From contig NW_025408679.1 of NCBI RefSeq assembly GCF_020360975.1, forward strand, positions 868,001 through 932,000: DNA of 64,000 nucleotides. The letters run 5' to 3'. This document shows positions 34,740-47,970 of this stretch, piece after piece. The notes beneath the pieces are model-generated. The model was not told where the DNA came from. It did no database searches and was given only the letters and a program-made list of their open reading frames with translations. Both the position numbers and the translations under genes were made by a program. Source of the DNA: Hirsutella rhossiliensis. Its lineage: Eukaryota; Ascomycota; Sordariomycetes; Hypocreales; Ophiocordycipitaceae. The stretch's first letter is position 1; every line of letters starts with the position of its first letter.

Positions 34740-36720
34740 GCACCTTTCTATATATATATAATTCTATATTAATAAGCTAAGTAAACGGTTATATAGAAAA
34801 TATTTACCGCGTTAATAGAGATAGCCCGATCTTATTATAAAGGAAGAGATAGTATACTTTATTTAATATAGCTAACCTTAACTATTACTAGCTAAAAGAC
34901 TAAGCCTTAATAAACGCGTTTATAGTATTATTTAAACTAGCTTATTTTTAGTAACTCTTTATTTAGTAGGTAGCTTATAATAATATTCTATTTTATAAGC
35001 TAGAAAGTTTATATTTTCGCGACCTTATAGCGTATATAAATAGCACTATTATTAAAAGCAGGAGCCTTCCTACTTATAGTATAGTTCGTAACTAAGTTAT
35101 ATAGTCTTTTAATTATTATAAGGGCGTTATAATAGAGCTGCTCGGCCGTTTACTTAGCTGTATTAATATCTCTTTTAATATATAGTCCTCCTAGAAATTT
35201 ATATCCTTCTTAGGCCTTACTATTCTTTTCTTAATAATAAGGGGAGATTCTATATATTTCTTTTAGGCCTACTATATATTAAAGGTTAATATAGTAGTAA
35301 AAACCTAGCCGACTATATAAGCGAGAAAATCTATAAATATAGTATCGATAGTTATATTAGGTATTTTATTATAGATAATATAAAGAGTAATAATACTTAT
35401 CTTAATTATCTAGGTATTAAGCTTAGCTTTAATAAATTATATCGGCGGCTTTACTATTATAGTTATATTATTAATCTCGTTATATAAGCTATTTATTTCG
35501 GAATAAATATAAACGCTTTTAAGAAGGACTAATAAGTAGAGAAAGAGATTTAAAATAATATAAGACTTTAAAGATTAAGAGGTCTAACTAGTAAATTATA
35601 TAATATTATCTACTAAGTATAAAGATCTAGCTAGCGTATTAAGAAGCTCTATAAGCTATAGTCTATTAAGAATATTACCTAAGGCCTAGATAATTATACT
35701 ACTTATAATATTATTATAGATAATACTACTTAATAGAACTCGTCTAAGGCTATAATAAAGTAAGGCTTTAAGCTTCGAAATATACTAGACTCCTTAGTCT
35801 ATATAGAAGTTATAAAGTAAAACTTATATATATCTTAGAGAACTTAGAACGGAATAAAGCTAATACTAAAGAAGAGTTAAAAAAAACCTATAATAGTTAA
35901 TAATAGGATATTTATAGAGGACTAGTTAGTAATCGTAGAGTACTTATCTATACTAACTCTACTAAAAATAGCTACTAAACGCTTAGAGGGTTATCCTAAG
36001 GAAGGGAAATTCGGAGCGACTTAGGAGGTCCTACTAACGATAGAGTAGCTCTTAAAGCACCTTAAGGAATTAAAACTTCGATATAAGCGGTATAAGGAAC
36101 TATATCTATAGATTGGCTATAACTTAGGTTAGATAAAGCTAGACTAATACTATACCCTTACTAAAGATAGCCCCGCCTACCTTATAACTCTCGTGCTTTA
36201 TCTTACGTTTCGCTAGTTAACTATAGAAACATAGTAAGCTAAGTATCCGGAGTAGTTAACGAGAGGCAGGGCAGCTATAGAAGAGTTATAAAGTAAATAT
36301 CGGGATATTTTTATTAAGTAGGATACGATACCTAAATAGCCGACCGTAGTATAGAAGACGACTAAACTAAATAATTTTATAGCCTTAGTTAGGAAGCTTA
36401 GTATATAGCCTATACTATCGATAATAGCCGCTCGAGATAAATACGCGTAGTAGGTTACTATAACTAATCTAGGCGATTGTTTAGTAGATAACCCTATTTA
36501 GTATTAGCTTCTCTAAAGATAGTAGTATCTATAACCGTCTAGGATAGCAATTAATCTCTTTTTAATCCTAGCTATATCTTCCGAGCTAGAGCATATCTTT
36601 AGCCTTATAGGGTAGATAGTTTTAGCGTAAAGAGGCCGCCTTAAAGTAGACCTAATTAGTGCTACTTAGTATATATCGTCTTAGGAGAAAAGTAGGGTTA
36701 TCTAAATATCTAAATAAATC
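34740..36720 (+). pseudogene. hAT-family transposase remnant
   Basis: Cut-and-paste transposase. On the plus strand a frame with RIP-type stops runs about 2 kb. Near 35175-35230 a block reads NISFNI*SS*KFISFLGLTI, matching the hAT catalytic-core motif (S-x-D-x-W-T-S...F). The C-terminal dimerisation domain is clear at about 36490-36690: the stretch AISSELEHIFSLIGQIV corresponds to the usual SSExERxFSxxGxxV, followed by RGRLKVDLISA. Full family length is similar. It follows the Gypsy 3' LTR; terminal inverted repeats and the expected 8-bp duplication were not found. AT-rich AAATTAAATT repeats at 36745-36810 may be part of its 3' end. Confidence 0.72.
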
Positions 36721-36879
36721 TAAATCGGATATAAGGTAAATTAAATTAAATTTAATTAATAATTCCCGTTCCCTAGTTAAATTAAATTGGATGCCCGATT
36801 TAAGTTAATTTATTTATCTATAAGCCTATTCTAGTAGCTTTAATACTTTAACCATAACTCCTTTATAAGGAGTAGCTCT

Positions 36880-38420
36880 TTTAAAGGCTATATAGTCGAA
36901 AGCTAGTTTAGCTATATAGCTATAATTATACGAGAAGAGTAGGATTAGATCTAAGCATAGCGGTATTTAGGATATTTACGTACGATAAAGACAGTATTCC
37001 GGATGCTTGTTATAGATAGCTTTGCTATATACGAGGACTCCGACTTTATCTAGTATTATAAGATGTTTAAGATTATACCGTTTAAGCTACTATCGTATAT
37101 AAGCTACCTCCTTTAACCTCTCGACGTTGGTGTCTATCGGCATCTTAAACGCGGATAGCAAAGGAGCCCTTAAAGAGTTTATTATTACCGGCGGTATGCG
37201 GATTACGAGATTTAACTTCCTCTGCTACTAGAATGACCTATTTAATGCAGCATTTAAGGCTTGCTATATCTTTGTAGGCTTCGAATAGGCTGGGCTTTGG
37301 CCCCTCAATCCCGAAGTTATACTAAGACATTTACCGGCTGCTGCCCAGGGCCTCGAGGAACCTGTGTTCCCTCAGCTTTTATTGAAGAATTTAGTCTCAC
37401 CGCGTAAGGTTAAGCGCGATATTAAAGCTAGTCGGAAAAAGCTTGATGTCTTAAGCAGCCCGACGAGGGAGATCCTCAGGAATGCGTTAGCCTGCCTAGA
37501 CCTTACGATGCTAACACAATCGTCCCACAAATAGTTTATAAAGCTCCAATAAGACCGCATTGATCGAGAGAGGAAACGGACTAAGACCCTACGCCGTATC
37601 CGAGCCATTGACGATGGCGCATTTACTATAGAGCAACTCCGAGGGAAAGTGGCTGCACGATAAGTAGAAGAGCAAGAGGCTATAGCGAAGCGTGATTTAA
37701 AAGCGCATAAGGCCTAATTTCGAAAGCTTCGTGCTACTGAAGCTGCTAACGCCAACGCCTTATCACAGCCTCTACGCGGTAGAGCTGCCGCAGCAGCAAA
37801 AGCGGCAGAAGAGGCTAGCTATAAAGAACGCATTGCACAGCAGCCACAGCTTATAACCCCAGAAGAAGCTGCTGCTCGCCAGGAGCTATGAAGGGCCTGG
37901 GCCATAGGTATAGATGAACGTCGATCGTTCCTCTTTACAACGCGTCCCCAAAGTGACCTTATAGCGCTTCCGGAAGTGGTAACCTAGGCCTAAGCCTGGG
38001 AGGAGGCGCGGACCCAAGAAGCCGATGCTGCAAAGGGGGCCGACCAAGAATAAGACTTTGATATATATCGCAACTATATCTCTATGATGCTTTCATTAGA
38101 GCCAGATCTTGAGCCTGACGCCAGCGATTTGGACTCTGATGTCATTTAGATCGTAACGACAGAGCGCCTCCGCCAACTTGCGCTTGCGCCTCCACTCTCA
38201 CGGATTCCGTTAGAGCAATAACCGGCCCGACGGGTGACATTGAACGAAGAACAGGAGGCAGAACTCTAGGCTGAGCTTGAGGAAGAAGAACGCAACTTTG
38301 TGCGTGAAAACTATGACTTTGGAGATGACGAGGAGGAGCCAGAGGTAGTGATATATGGAAGACGAATTGCTGTGCCAAAGACGCGCGAGCGTTAGCGACT
38401 ATTTATGTTCGAAAATTGAC
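36880..38420 (+). pseudogene. pogo-like (CENP-B/DDE) transposase, 3' part, weakly RIP-mutated
   Basis: Plus-strand frame of a fungal pogo/Fot-type transposase lacking its N-terminal HTH half. The DDE-core end is at 37005-37110: LVIDSFAIYEDSDFI (family LLxxDGxxSH...F), then IIPFKLLSY. It is followed by the conserved TRFNFLCY...AFKACYIFVGFE...GLWPLNPEVIL block (37205-37325). After 37560 comes the typical Ala/Glu/Lys-rich coiled C-terminus, then an acidic tail. The 36880-37200 part shows RIP; after about 37250 CpA/TpG are nearly normal and only a few in-frame TAG/TGA occur. Minus-strand open frames at 37372-37608 and 38142-38378 are antisense shadows. No intact copy. Confidence 0.75.
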
Positions 38421-39590
38421 ATATCCCTAACAACTAAATAAATCTAGATGGAAATTGATATATCTATTCTACATAACGTAATGCACCTCCTTAAAATGCT
38501 CTAAATAATCTACTAATTGATTGAAGTCGCAATAGCTAATTAAAGTGTTGAAAGCGGCAAACACGAGCGTGCAAAAAACAGGTTATATGCCCCCCTCTCT
38601 AATAGGAGAGGGGGGCTTACTAGGTACGTACTTAACCCCCCGAGTACCTATAATTGAACTTTCCTAGGGGGGGACCCCCTAGAACCCCCCTTTCGCCTGC
38701 GCGGGCAACATGCTGTTTAAACCGCTTCAACCTGCAGTCTAAGAATCTGTCGGTGGACTAGGGCAGCCCCGAGACTGTTCATAGTTCAATGTTAACACTT
38801 GCTGTTAGTAGTAATCAGCGAATCACTTGATCTACGATGCTATATAGTACTATATATATCTATCGGAGAAACGATATAAAAGACAACGACTCCTGAGACG
38901 CCTCGGCTTAATACTGCGAGATATTAGCTCGTGGGGTTATGTGAGTGTGATCAAGAGGTGAGATGGCTGCGCATAGAAGCTTCTAGAAATTTGGCCCTCG
39001 GATGCAATATAGTCGGAGAAACCGGAACGCACGCTTCCGAGACGCGAGTTCAAGTCTGAAGAAGACTCTAGCGCGGCGCGCTTAATAAACGCACGTGAAA
39101 GATCACGTGATTAACCGCGTGATAAAAAGTTACTCACGATATTGCAGAGTTAGGGTACGAGTTAACTCTATGCGAAAGAATTAGTCATACTATAAGTCGC
39201 GCGAGGAAGCTAGGACGAGCTTAAATTAAAATTCGCGGGGGATAGCGGACTACCTACTATCTTTTCTGCTGAGTTATGACTCGACACCCGCAAATCGCCT
39301 ATTTTAACGACTAAAAGCAGCCGCCTCTATCTACTATTAAGCTAGCATACTATAGACGCTTAGGCCTTTTCGCTAAATATAGTAAATTTTAAATAAAGCG
39401 ACTTCTAGAGTATATATTACGAGGTATAATAATAATACTATATTTAGATTTATCGCGAAGATTACTATTAGATATACTTATAATCCTATAAAGCTAAATT
39501 CGGCTATAAAAGTATAAGCTATATTAAAGTTACTTCCTATATAGTAAAGTAAAGTCTCTCGTTTACGCTAACTTAGCTATAGCCGATATA
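38421..39590. other. Low-RIP non-coding stretch with structured GC runs
   Basis: From 38421 to about 39240 CpA/TpG are normal, yet no ORF of note occurs. It holds the GC-run hairpins at 38589-38682, an imperfect direct duplication of a GATGCNATATAGT...TCGGAGAAAC module (38836-38905 and 39001-39050), and two CACGTG boxes at 39092-39097 and 39104-39109. RIP-type sequence returns after about 39330. It may be the 3' flank of the pogo-like element plus a remnant of unique host DNA. Confidence 0.45.
38589..38682. repeat. Cluster of G/C-run hairpins
   Basis: Three inverted repeats in 94 bases: GCCCCCCTCTC (38589-38599) with GAGAGGGGGGC (38606-38616); TAGGTAC (38621-38627) with GTACCTA (38644-38650); CTAGGGGG (38664-38671) with CCCCCTAG (38675-38682). 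Runs of five to seven G or C on both strands also allow G-quadruplex formation. Confidence 0.65.
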
Positions 39591-39699
39591 GCGGGGGGTT
39601 TTTTTTTTATATTATTACTTATATATAGCCTCTAGGGCTATAGCGAGGCTAGTAAGGACCTAGGCCCTTATTAGTAGTCCTAGCTAGCTATAGAGCCTA

Positions 39700-42600
39700 G
39701 GGGCTTATAACTAATTAAGGAAAGGGTAGCTATAAAGGCAATAATAAAGGAAAGGTTAGTTTAGTTCCTCCTACGTAGTAATTTTCCCCCTTAAGGGCCC
39801 TAGGGCCCCTCGGTTACTCCTTTTTAAGCTACTTAGCTATCCCTATCTCTATTTTAGCTAAGAAGGTTAGAAGGGCCTCCCTTCTTTCCTTAGAGCTATA
39901 GAGAATAGGTAGGCTAAGGGCCCCCTTCTATCTCTTAAAGGTCTAGTAAAGGACCTCTCTTTCCCTCTTATAGTTCGGGCACCTTAGGATAAGGTACTTA
40001 GCCGTATACTTTCCTTAGCTATAGCGGTAGTCGTCTTAGTCTACTTTATTAGTCCTTTTTAAGAAGGAAAATAAGAAGCTAGCCCTAAAGAGGAGCTAGT
40101 AAAAGGCCGAGAGGGTTAGCCTAGGCCTCCTTATAAGGTCCTTTTCTAGGCTAAGGGCTAAGCGGGGGGTCTTTTAAATAAATATATAGTACTTACCTAG
40201 GCCCTTAGCCCTAAGGCCCTTAGCCGCCTTAGTAGCCTAGAGCCCTTTTTAATAATCCTTAGTAGCTTACTAGACCTTTCCTTATAAGTAGCTAATAAAG
40301 ACTAAGGGGGTCTCTTAGGTAGGGGCCCTTAAGCCTCTTTTAGCTAGCTAGTTAGCTAGCTTATTACTAAAGATCCCTAGGTAGCTAAGGTATTAGTATA
40401 GCTATATATTATAAAAGGATTTTAAGTTAAATAGGAGCCTTTTAATATATATAGCTAGGTCTAAGAAACTATTAACCTTTTTTATAGCGGCTTAGCTATC
40501 TATAAAGATATAGGTATTTATAAGGGGGTTAAAAGGGATAAGCTTTAAGGGCTAAGGCCTCTTAGCTAGGTCCTTTAAGACCCTTAGTATCGCGAATAGC
40601 TCTACGTTAGCTACTTTAATTAAGGGCCCTAGGTTCTTATAGTACGCTTTAATAGGCCTATTTTCTAGGCTTATTTTATAGAAGGAGTAAGCGTTAGTCT
40701 CTATAAGGGTCCCCTTAAGGCACCCCTTAAAGCTATTAGTATAAAAGGCTAAGGGCCGTAACCTAAAGTCTTTTAAGCTAGCTAGGCTAGCTAAGAGACG
40801 TTAGTATTACTTCTTAGCTAAGGGCTTAAGGGCCTCTATTACTATAATAAAGGCCTTAAGCTCTAGGGCCTATAAGGGCTCCTAGCTAGCTTTCCTTCTT
40901 TCTAAGTTATAATTAGGTCCTATAAGGGCTACTAAGCCTTTAAGGAGGCGGAAGAGCTATATATATAGCCTAATATAGCTTAAGGCCCTTAGGTTAGAGC
41001 CTAAGTTAGCAAGGTTATCTTATATAGCTAGGTTATAGGCCTACCTTATAAGGTAACTAAGTAAAAAGTATAGAGTTTAGAGGGCGTAGGAGAAGCATAC
41101 TATTTTAAATTATACCTTTAGTAGTAGTAGGGCCGCTTTAGCTTTTAAAGCCTTAATAAGGGATCCTTTAAAGGCTTATAAGACCTTTAAAAGAGCTTAG
41201 TTTTATAGCCTTTAGAAAGGCTTTATAAGGCTCTTAGGGGTCTTAGGCCCCCTATACTAAAGCTAGGCCCTATAGTTTACTATAAAGGTTATATAGGCTT
41301 AGTAAAGTTATTTAAAGGCTTTAAATAATAAGCCTTTTTATATAGAGGTTAGGCGGTATAGTCTTTTAAAAGCAGCTTATATAGAGGCTACCTTCCTCTT
41401 AATATATTATTTAAATAAGAGCATAGAATTAAAGAAGACCCTTAGCTACTATACTAAGGGCTTTACCTTAAAAAATAAGCCTCCTACCGTTATACCCTTT
41501 AAAATAAGCTGCTATTACTTACTAAAGTAAATAAGTTCTATCTTTAAGGGGTTAAAGTAAACCCCTTAGTCTTTAGCTTATTTAAATAGGTTAGTAGCTA
41601 TTACTTCTAGCTATTAAACGTTCTTCTTAGCTAAGGTTAATAGTATAAAGATACTAAAGTTATCTATATAAGATAGCTAGTATCCCTTAGCCGCTAGTAT
41701 CCCCCTTATATATAAGAGGAATAAAATAGGGCTAATAAGGGACCCTTAAGGTACCCTTATTACTAGGTCTATAAGGGGCTAGACTTACCCCTTAAAGGCT
41801 AGCTAGATTTTCCTTTTAGTAAGGAAGTAGTCTACCTAGCTTATAAGGGCCTTAGGGAGGTTTAATTCCCTTAGGACCTTTATAAGCTATTCCTTTAATA
41901 TAAAATCGAAGGCGCCCTTTATATTTAATAAGAGGGTACTAGTAATAGCCTTCTTATTAGACTCCCGCTTCTTTTAGATATAGTATAGAAGGAAGAAGCC
42001 TATATTTATAGCTAACTACTATTTTTATCCTATTAACTATATAGGGTTTAAAAGCCTAGCTATATTAGCGAAATAGCTTAGCTAGGTAGTATATAGTTTT
42101 TTAAGGACCTTTCCTAAGTAGTTAAGTAGACTTATAACCTTATAAGCCTTAGGGATAATATAGTTTAGCTTATTTTACTTAGGAAGTATAATTCTTATAG
42201 CTTTCTTTTATACCTTAAGGTAGTATCCTTAGTTAAATAGAGCTTTATAGGCCTTATTAAAGACTATAGGGATAGCCTTATATATATATTAAATAAGGAG
42301 GAAGCTAAGAGAGTCTAAGCTAAGGGCTTTATTATTTAAAGAGCTAAAAATAGCCCTTTTAATCTTAGGGTCCTTTAGCTCTAGCTAGTCCTACTTAATT
42401 ATACCCTTACTACCTATATAGTATAAGGGCTCTTCTTTTTCTAGGCTTTAAAGGGGGATAAAGAGAGGGCTAGGGCTAGGGTCTAAGGTCGGAAAAAGGG
42501 TTATTAAGAAGGCCTTATATTTTTCTATAAAAGTATTAGCTTTTACCTTTATCCCTTCTTTTATATATAAGATACTAAGAAAGATAAGGTTAGCTTTAGC

Positions 42601-43900
42601 CTTAGTATAGGAAAAGGCTATAAAGATATCCTTTCCTATTACTTTTATTAAGAAGCTCTCTTAGTATTACTTTTTAGTACCCTTAATAGTATACTTAAAG
42701 CTATTTCGGGCTTTTATAAAGCTTTTTTAGCTCTCCTTATCCTAAGCTAGCCTATAAGCCTATTAAGCTAGGCTTAGGGCTTTTTAAAAGTAGGTTAGCT
42801 CGTTAGTCTACTAAGGCTTAGATCCCTTATAAGGCCCTTATTTTAGTATTACTATATTTAAGGCCTCTATAAGGGTTCTTATTAAAAGGGAAGCTATCCC
42901 TTTTTAAGTCGTTTCTTCTTATAGTTTTCTTTATAGCTATAAGGAGGTCCTATTCCTTCTTAGCTAAGTATTTTAAAAATACCTTTTAGTTTACTTTCCT
43001 ATAATTATAAGTAGTAGGCCTAGCTAGTAAGGGCTTATTACGGCCCTTTAAACTAGCTTTAAAGGCTATAAGCTTATAATCTAAGCCTATAGCCTCTAAG
43101 AAGCAAAAGTTAGCTTAGGTTAGCTATTTAAAAGGGCTATAGAAAGTAAGGTTTATAACTAAGGCCCCCTTTAAGCTTTTCCTTTAATAGGTGCTATTTA
43201 TAGCTACCTTAAGGTCTATTAATAAAGAAGCCTTATAGCGGTTAAGCTAGCTAATAAGGGCTTTTACCTTATAAGCTTTAAAAGGTTTTATAGAAGGGTT
43301 CTATTAAAGGTAGTATAAGTTAAAGTCCCTTACTAAGAGGAAGGGCTATTATAGGAGTTAGGCTATTAGTAGTAGCCTTTTTATTATAAGGGGCCCTTAC
43401 TAGCCTTAGCTAGCTAAGGCCCCTTTAACCTCTTTTTTATTATATAGGTTAATAAGGGTAAACGGTTTAATACTTTCTACCTTTATAGCCTATATCTTAA
43501 GATTATAAAAGAGGTTAAAGCTAGGGCTAGCTTTTATCTAAGCTTCCTTCCTCTTATATACTATAACCCTAGGCTTCTTAGTAAGCTTAAGGAAGTTAGT
43601 AAAGGAGATAAGGGTTATAATATTATAGGCCGGATACTATATAAAGATATAGCTATTATTAATCTTATAAAGGTAAGGCTCTTATAATAAGATAAGGTCC
43701 GCTTTTATTTCTAGGGCTTACTTTAAGATCGATAGGTTAGCTATTTCCTACCTATTAGTATTATACTATATAATATTAATAGGGTTATAGTTAAGCTTAA
43801 GGGGCCTAAGGAGCTTTAAAGGCCTTATAAGCGTAAGGTAGCTAGGGCTATTAAGTATTAGTTATTCCCTTATAGACTCTATATTATACCTTATTAGTTA
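39700..43900 (-). pseudogene. LINE ORF2 remnant: endonuclease, RT, RNase H
   Basis: Motifs on the minus strand: VRDFNLYYL**NP near 43315-43350, the endonuclease GDFNxHHxxWNP motif with both Trp turned into stops; SYIDNFSI near 41655-41680, the RT active site SYVDDFSI; FNPLKIELI near 41525-41555, the block FNPxKTELI that follows it; and IFIDS*AAI near 40486-40510, the RNase H motif FTDSQAAI with CAA turned to TAA. The full domain set of a Tad1-type ORF2 is present and every critical Asp/Gln/Trp change is a RIP transition. Confidence 0.82.
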
Positions 43901-44299
43901 TAAGGTGCTCTCCTTTATAGTTATAGTATTAAACCTTAAAGTAAGAGTAGCTTTAGCTAGCTTTATAGCTAAAGTAGTTATAGTCCTTAGTTAAGTACTT
44001 TTCTAAGTAAAAGGTATACTTAATAAGCTACTAATAAGTCTAGGGGTTATAGCTAAAGGAAAGGTATCTATAATACTATATATATATAGTATAGTTTTAT
44101 AGGCTTTAACTTAAATTTATAGGCTTATTATATAAAGGTCTTTTTTCTAGTATTTAGCCCCTATAGCCTTTAAAGGGACTATAAAGATAATAGATACTAC
44201 CTTTTATATTAAGCTTAGGGTACCTAGCTACTTAAGCTGCCCTAGGATATTAATCCCGCTAAAGGTTTTAGCTTTTACGGCGAAGATATTAAGGATAAG

Positions 44300-45250
44300 G
44301 GTCTTTAAGAAGTTAGGGACGCTCTAGGCTACTAACTTAGTCTAGCTAGTAAGAAGGTCGGCCGATTTAATAGGTAGCTCCTTAAGGTATAGGGACTACT
44401 TTTCCTACTACTTTAAAAGCTTCTTTACTATATATAAGGCCTTTATTATTATAACTATATTACTTTTATTTAAAGTTAATAGAGCTAATATAGCTAGTTC
44501 CCTTATAGCCTTATTAAGCTTATTATAAAGAGTAATAAGGTTAATAGTAAGCGTTAGTAATTCCTTTTTTAGCTTTAAGATAAGTTAAAAGTCTTCTTTT
44601 ACGTTCCTCTTAGCTAGGGTCTTAGTTAGGGCTTTACTAAGGCTTTTACTAAAGCCTTAGCTAGGGTATTAGCTAGGGCCTTAGGCGCCTTCTTTATAGT
44701 AACCTTAGCTTATAAGCTTACTTTAAGGTTTCCTTAGGTAGCTTTAAGCTACTAAGCGGCCTTAGGCTAGTATAAGGGCTATTATAAGGGCTATTAGCGG
44801 TCTAAGGTTCTTATAGCTACCTTTTTAAGCCCTTTTATAAGGGTCTTATAAAAGGATTTAATTTTTTAAGCTTTCTTAAGGGCCTAAAGGGCCTACTAAA
44901 GGAAGCCCTAGGCCTAGTCCTTAGGGAAAGAGTACTAGGGCTAGGGCTAGGTCTATTATAAGTATTAAAACGTAGGTTAGAAAGGTATAAAGCTAATAAG
45001 GCTATTAAAGGTAGCTTTCTTTAACCCTTTTACTTACTTTAAAGGCTAGTTAAGCTAAAAGTAGCTAGCCTAAGGTAGGGCTAGGCTAGGCCTAAAAAGG
45101 CTAGTCTTTAATATAGGCTAAGTATTATCTTTTATCTCTATATCCTTTAGGTCCTAGTCTTAGGTCCTAGGCCTTTCTTTAAAGGTCCTTAAGGGGCGTT
45201 AGCCTTTTAAAGCTTCTTTTAAGCGGGCCCTAGCCTTTAAGGTACTTATT
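44300..45250 (-). pseudogene. LINE ORF1 remnant
   Basis: Lies upstream (minus strand) of ORF2. Around 44440-44580 it reads as a Leu/Lys/Asn-rich helical stretch (KKELLTLTINLITLYNKLNK), probably the coiled-coil part of an ORF1 protein. The part at 44650-45250 is richer in Ala, Pro and Lys. Identification depends mostly on its place in the element. Confidence 0.5.
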
Positions 45251-45480
45251 TTAACCCTTAGGTTAAGGGGGTAAAAGTTAAAAGGGCCCTCCTTAAGTTT
45301 AGGCCGGGGTCCTAGGTTAGGTCTAAGCTAGGTCCCGTTAGTAAGGGGTATATACCCTTAGTTAGTAAGGGTAGGGAAGAATTTTCTACTTATATAAAAG
45401 AGACCCTTACTTAATTTATAATCTTTAATAGTATATTACGTACCCGCTAATAGCTATATAAGGCTATACTTAAGGGGGCT

Positions 45481-47965
45481 TAATATACTATTCGTAGTAG
45501 TTCTAAGTATATACTTTTTTTATATTTTAAGCTTAGTTTTAAAAGGTTAGCTAAGAAGATATAATAATATATATAGCTACTTTTTAGTATAGTAAGGTAC
45601 TTAGTACTAAAAGTCGCTATAATCTTATAGATAAAATAAGAGGATTACTATTTATTTAGCTATAAGCTAACTATATTAATTAAAATAAGTTTCTTAATAT
45701 AAGGGCTTAGTATAAATAAGGAATATAAGGTTTCTTAGATTTAATTAGTTTAGATTTTATATATATAAGCCTATATTATTTTATAACTAAATAATAGTTC
45801 TTAAAAAGTAAGCTTAAATTTAATAGCTTATAATACCTTAGATTATACTTACCTCTTTTATTAATACTCCTTATCTTAATATTCTTACTATTATTTACTA
45901 TAAGTCCTATATTTACTTAAAGGCTTTTACGATAATAGTACTTAATATCTATACCTAGTATAGTAAGGAGAGGCCGGCGGTTAATTTCGTTAGTAATAGG
46001 AGCTTAGCTAAGGTAACTAGGAAGTACCTAAGCTATCGCGACTAGCGTACTTTATAAATTAGGTTAGTCTCTTACTTTAAAGGTTTAATACTAATAAATT
46101 AAAGTATACTAGGTCTAGAGGCGCGATCTTAAGGTTAAGGAGCCTTACTACTACTCTTACGTTAAGTAGCTCTTTTACTTTAAAGAGAATAAATAAAGAT
46201 ACTAGCCTATCGCCTATAAAGGATAGGTTAGGAACTCGTCTAACGCCGTAAAAAACACTATAATAATAATCTTCTATAGCTAAAAGCTTATTTAAAAGTA
46301 CCTTAAGCTCGCTAATTACTTTAATATCTCTTTAGTTATACGCGGTATCTAGTAGCTACCTATTCTTTTAGTTAATAAAGAGATCGATTTACTACTAAGC
46401 TTTAGTACTAATAAGATCCTTTAGGTTTATAGTTAAATAGTAGCAGCGTCGTTCCTTTAAGAGGAAGTTATCTTAGAATTAGAACTACTAATCTAAAACT
46501 CTATCTTATATAAGCGGATTTAAAAGGCCGGTCTATACGCTATCGACGTATTAGTCCTTTATCGCCTTATAGATACCTAAGATATAGCTTATCTAGGTTT
46601 TCCCCTTAAAGTATTTCTTAAAGAATCCTTTTATATCGCGGTATATATAAAATCTAATCTTTTTAAAGACCTTTCTTTTTACTACCTCTTATATCTATTT
46701 AGTACCTTACTAAGAAGTAAAAGAATAGGTAAAAAGCGTGCTATTAAATATTATAAGAATGCTTATAGGAGGCGTTACTTAAGTAAAAGTAGTAATAAGA
46801 TTAAGTATAACGTTTTAGATCTTAGCGTTAAATACCTTTTAAGTAATAAGTTTAACTAGTAGTAAGAAGTAGCTATAGTTATAGTAGCTTTAATAAAGAA
46901 TCCTTAAAATAGTCGCTAGTTTAAATACTATATTTCGATTATTAAAAGGTAAATAAAGATTTAAGGCAATCTCTTACCTTATTAAAGTAGTTAGTAGTTA
47001 CTATATTACCTTTTTATAGGTTTTTTCGAAGTTATTAGTAGCGTTACTATAAGGACTAGAGATTAATATATAAGACTATTCTATATCTTAAAGTAACTTC
47101 CTTAAGTAGTATAGAGAGTTACTTAAGGGATAGCGTATAATTATATTACGATCGTATTTTAATAGAGTAGCTATTTAATTTAGTAATATATAGAAAGCGT
47201 AACGATACTATACTAAGGTATAGTTAGTAGGCTTAGTAGATATTACTAGTAAGGTAAGATATTATAGTAAGATACTATAAGAATAAAAAGGATTTAAGGG
47301 CTTAAAGTAAGAATAGTTAAAAAGCGCTAAGGGAGCTAAGTAAAAGAGTATATAGTATTTTAATATCGGGCTAAGATTTATCTAGTTATAAATAAATATA
47401 TTATATATTAAGTAAATACGCTAAGGTATTTACTAGCTAAATACTTACTTAGATTAGTTTAAATACTATTAACGCTTAAAAGGCCTTATTATAGCTTATA
47501 TTACTATTACTATATATAGCTAGTCTTACTATCCGCGGTAGTAGTAGTCTTTAAATATATTTAGGTATATAGTAGCTAAGAGCCCCTTACTAACCCTATA
47601 ATTATATAAGTTTATTAGGAGGCTTATATTAAGACCGACCGCGCTTTAAGTAAGAGAATACCCTTAACCTTAAGGTATCTACTATAGTAATATATATCTT
47701 TCTATAAGCGTTTACTTAATATATAGGTAAAGGAGGAGCTATATACTATTACTCTTTTAGCGTCTACCTTAAGTATATTATTTCTTAATAAATAGGTTAA
47801 TAATTAAATAAGCTAAGTTAATATTATAGCTTAAAAAGCTATAATATAATCTACCCCCTTCTTAGTTATAACCCCTACCCGCTTAAATATTTCCTACTAA
47901 CTTAACTTATATATCTTATTATAACTAGCTAAATATAATAAATATTAATTAATTCTAAGAGATAA
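45481..47965 (-). pseudogene. Unidentified degraded minus-strand ORF
   Basis: The minus strand from about 46720 down to 46100 carries protein-like sequence broken by RIP-type stops. Near 46560-46660 it reads RFYIYRDIKGFFKKYFKGK, and near 46210-46300 it reads LLAIEDYYYSVFYGV. I recognise no family with confidence; a transposase or recombinase of a DNA transposon would fit the setting but no catalytic motif is certain. From 46800 to 47965 nothing definite was seen. The solo LTR at 47971 splits this block from the one at 48.7 kb. Confidence 0.35.
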
Positions 47966-47970
47966 ATAAG

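Larger units (their letters stand above)
39599..45480 (-). mobile_element. Second RIP-mutated Tad1-like LINE, minus strand
   Basis: Right to left on the minus strand: ORF1, endonuclease, RT, RNase H, then a poly(A) tail seen as ten T at 39599-39608. This is close to a full-length element of nearly 5.9 kb. It is distinct in sequence from the LINE at 1.35-5.95 kb but of the same clade. The 5' limit near 45480 is approximate, and I found no target-site duplication. Confidence 0.75.

Noticed and set aside
37372..38378. Two minus-strand 78-codon frames
   Set aside because: Antisense of the pogo-like transposase C-terminus, which explains the sense-strand conservation.
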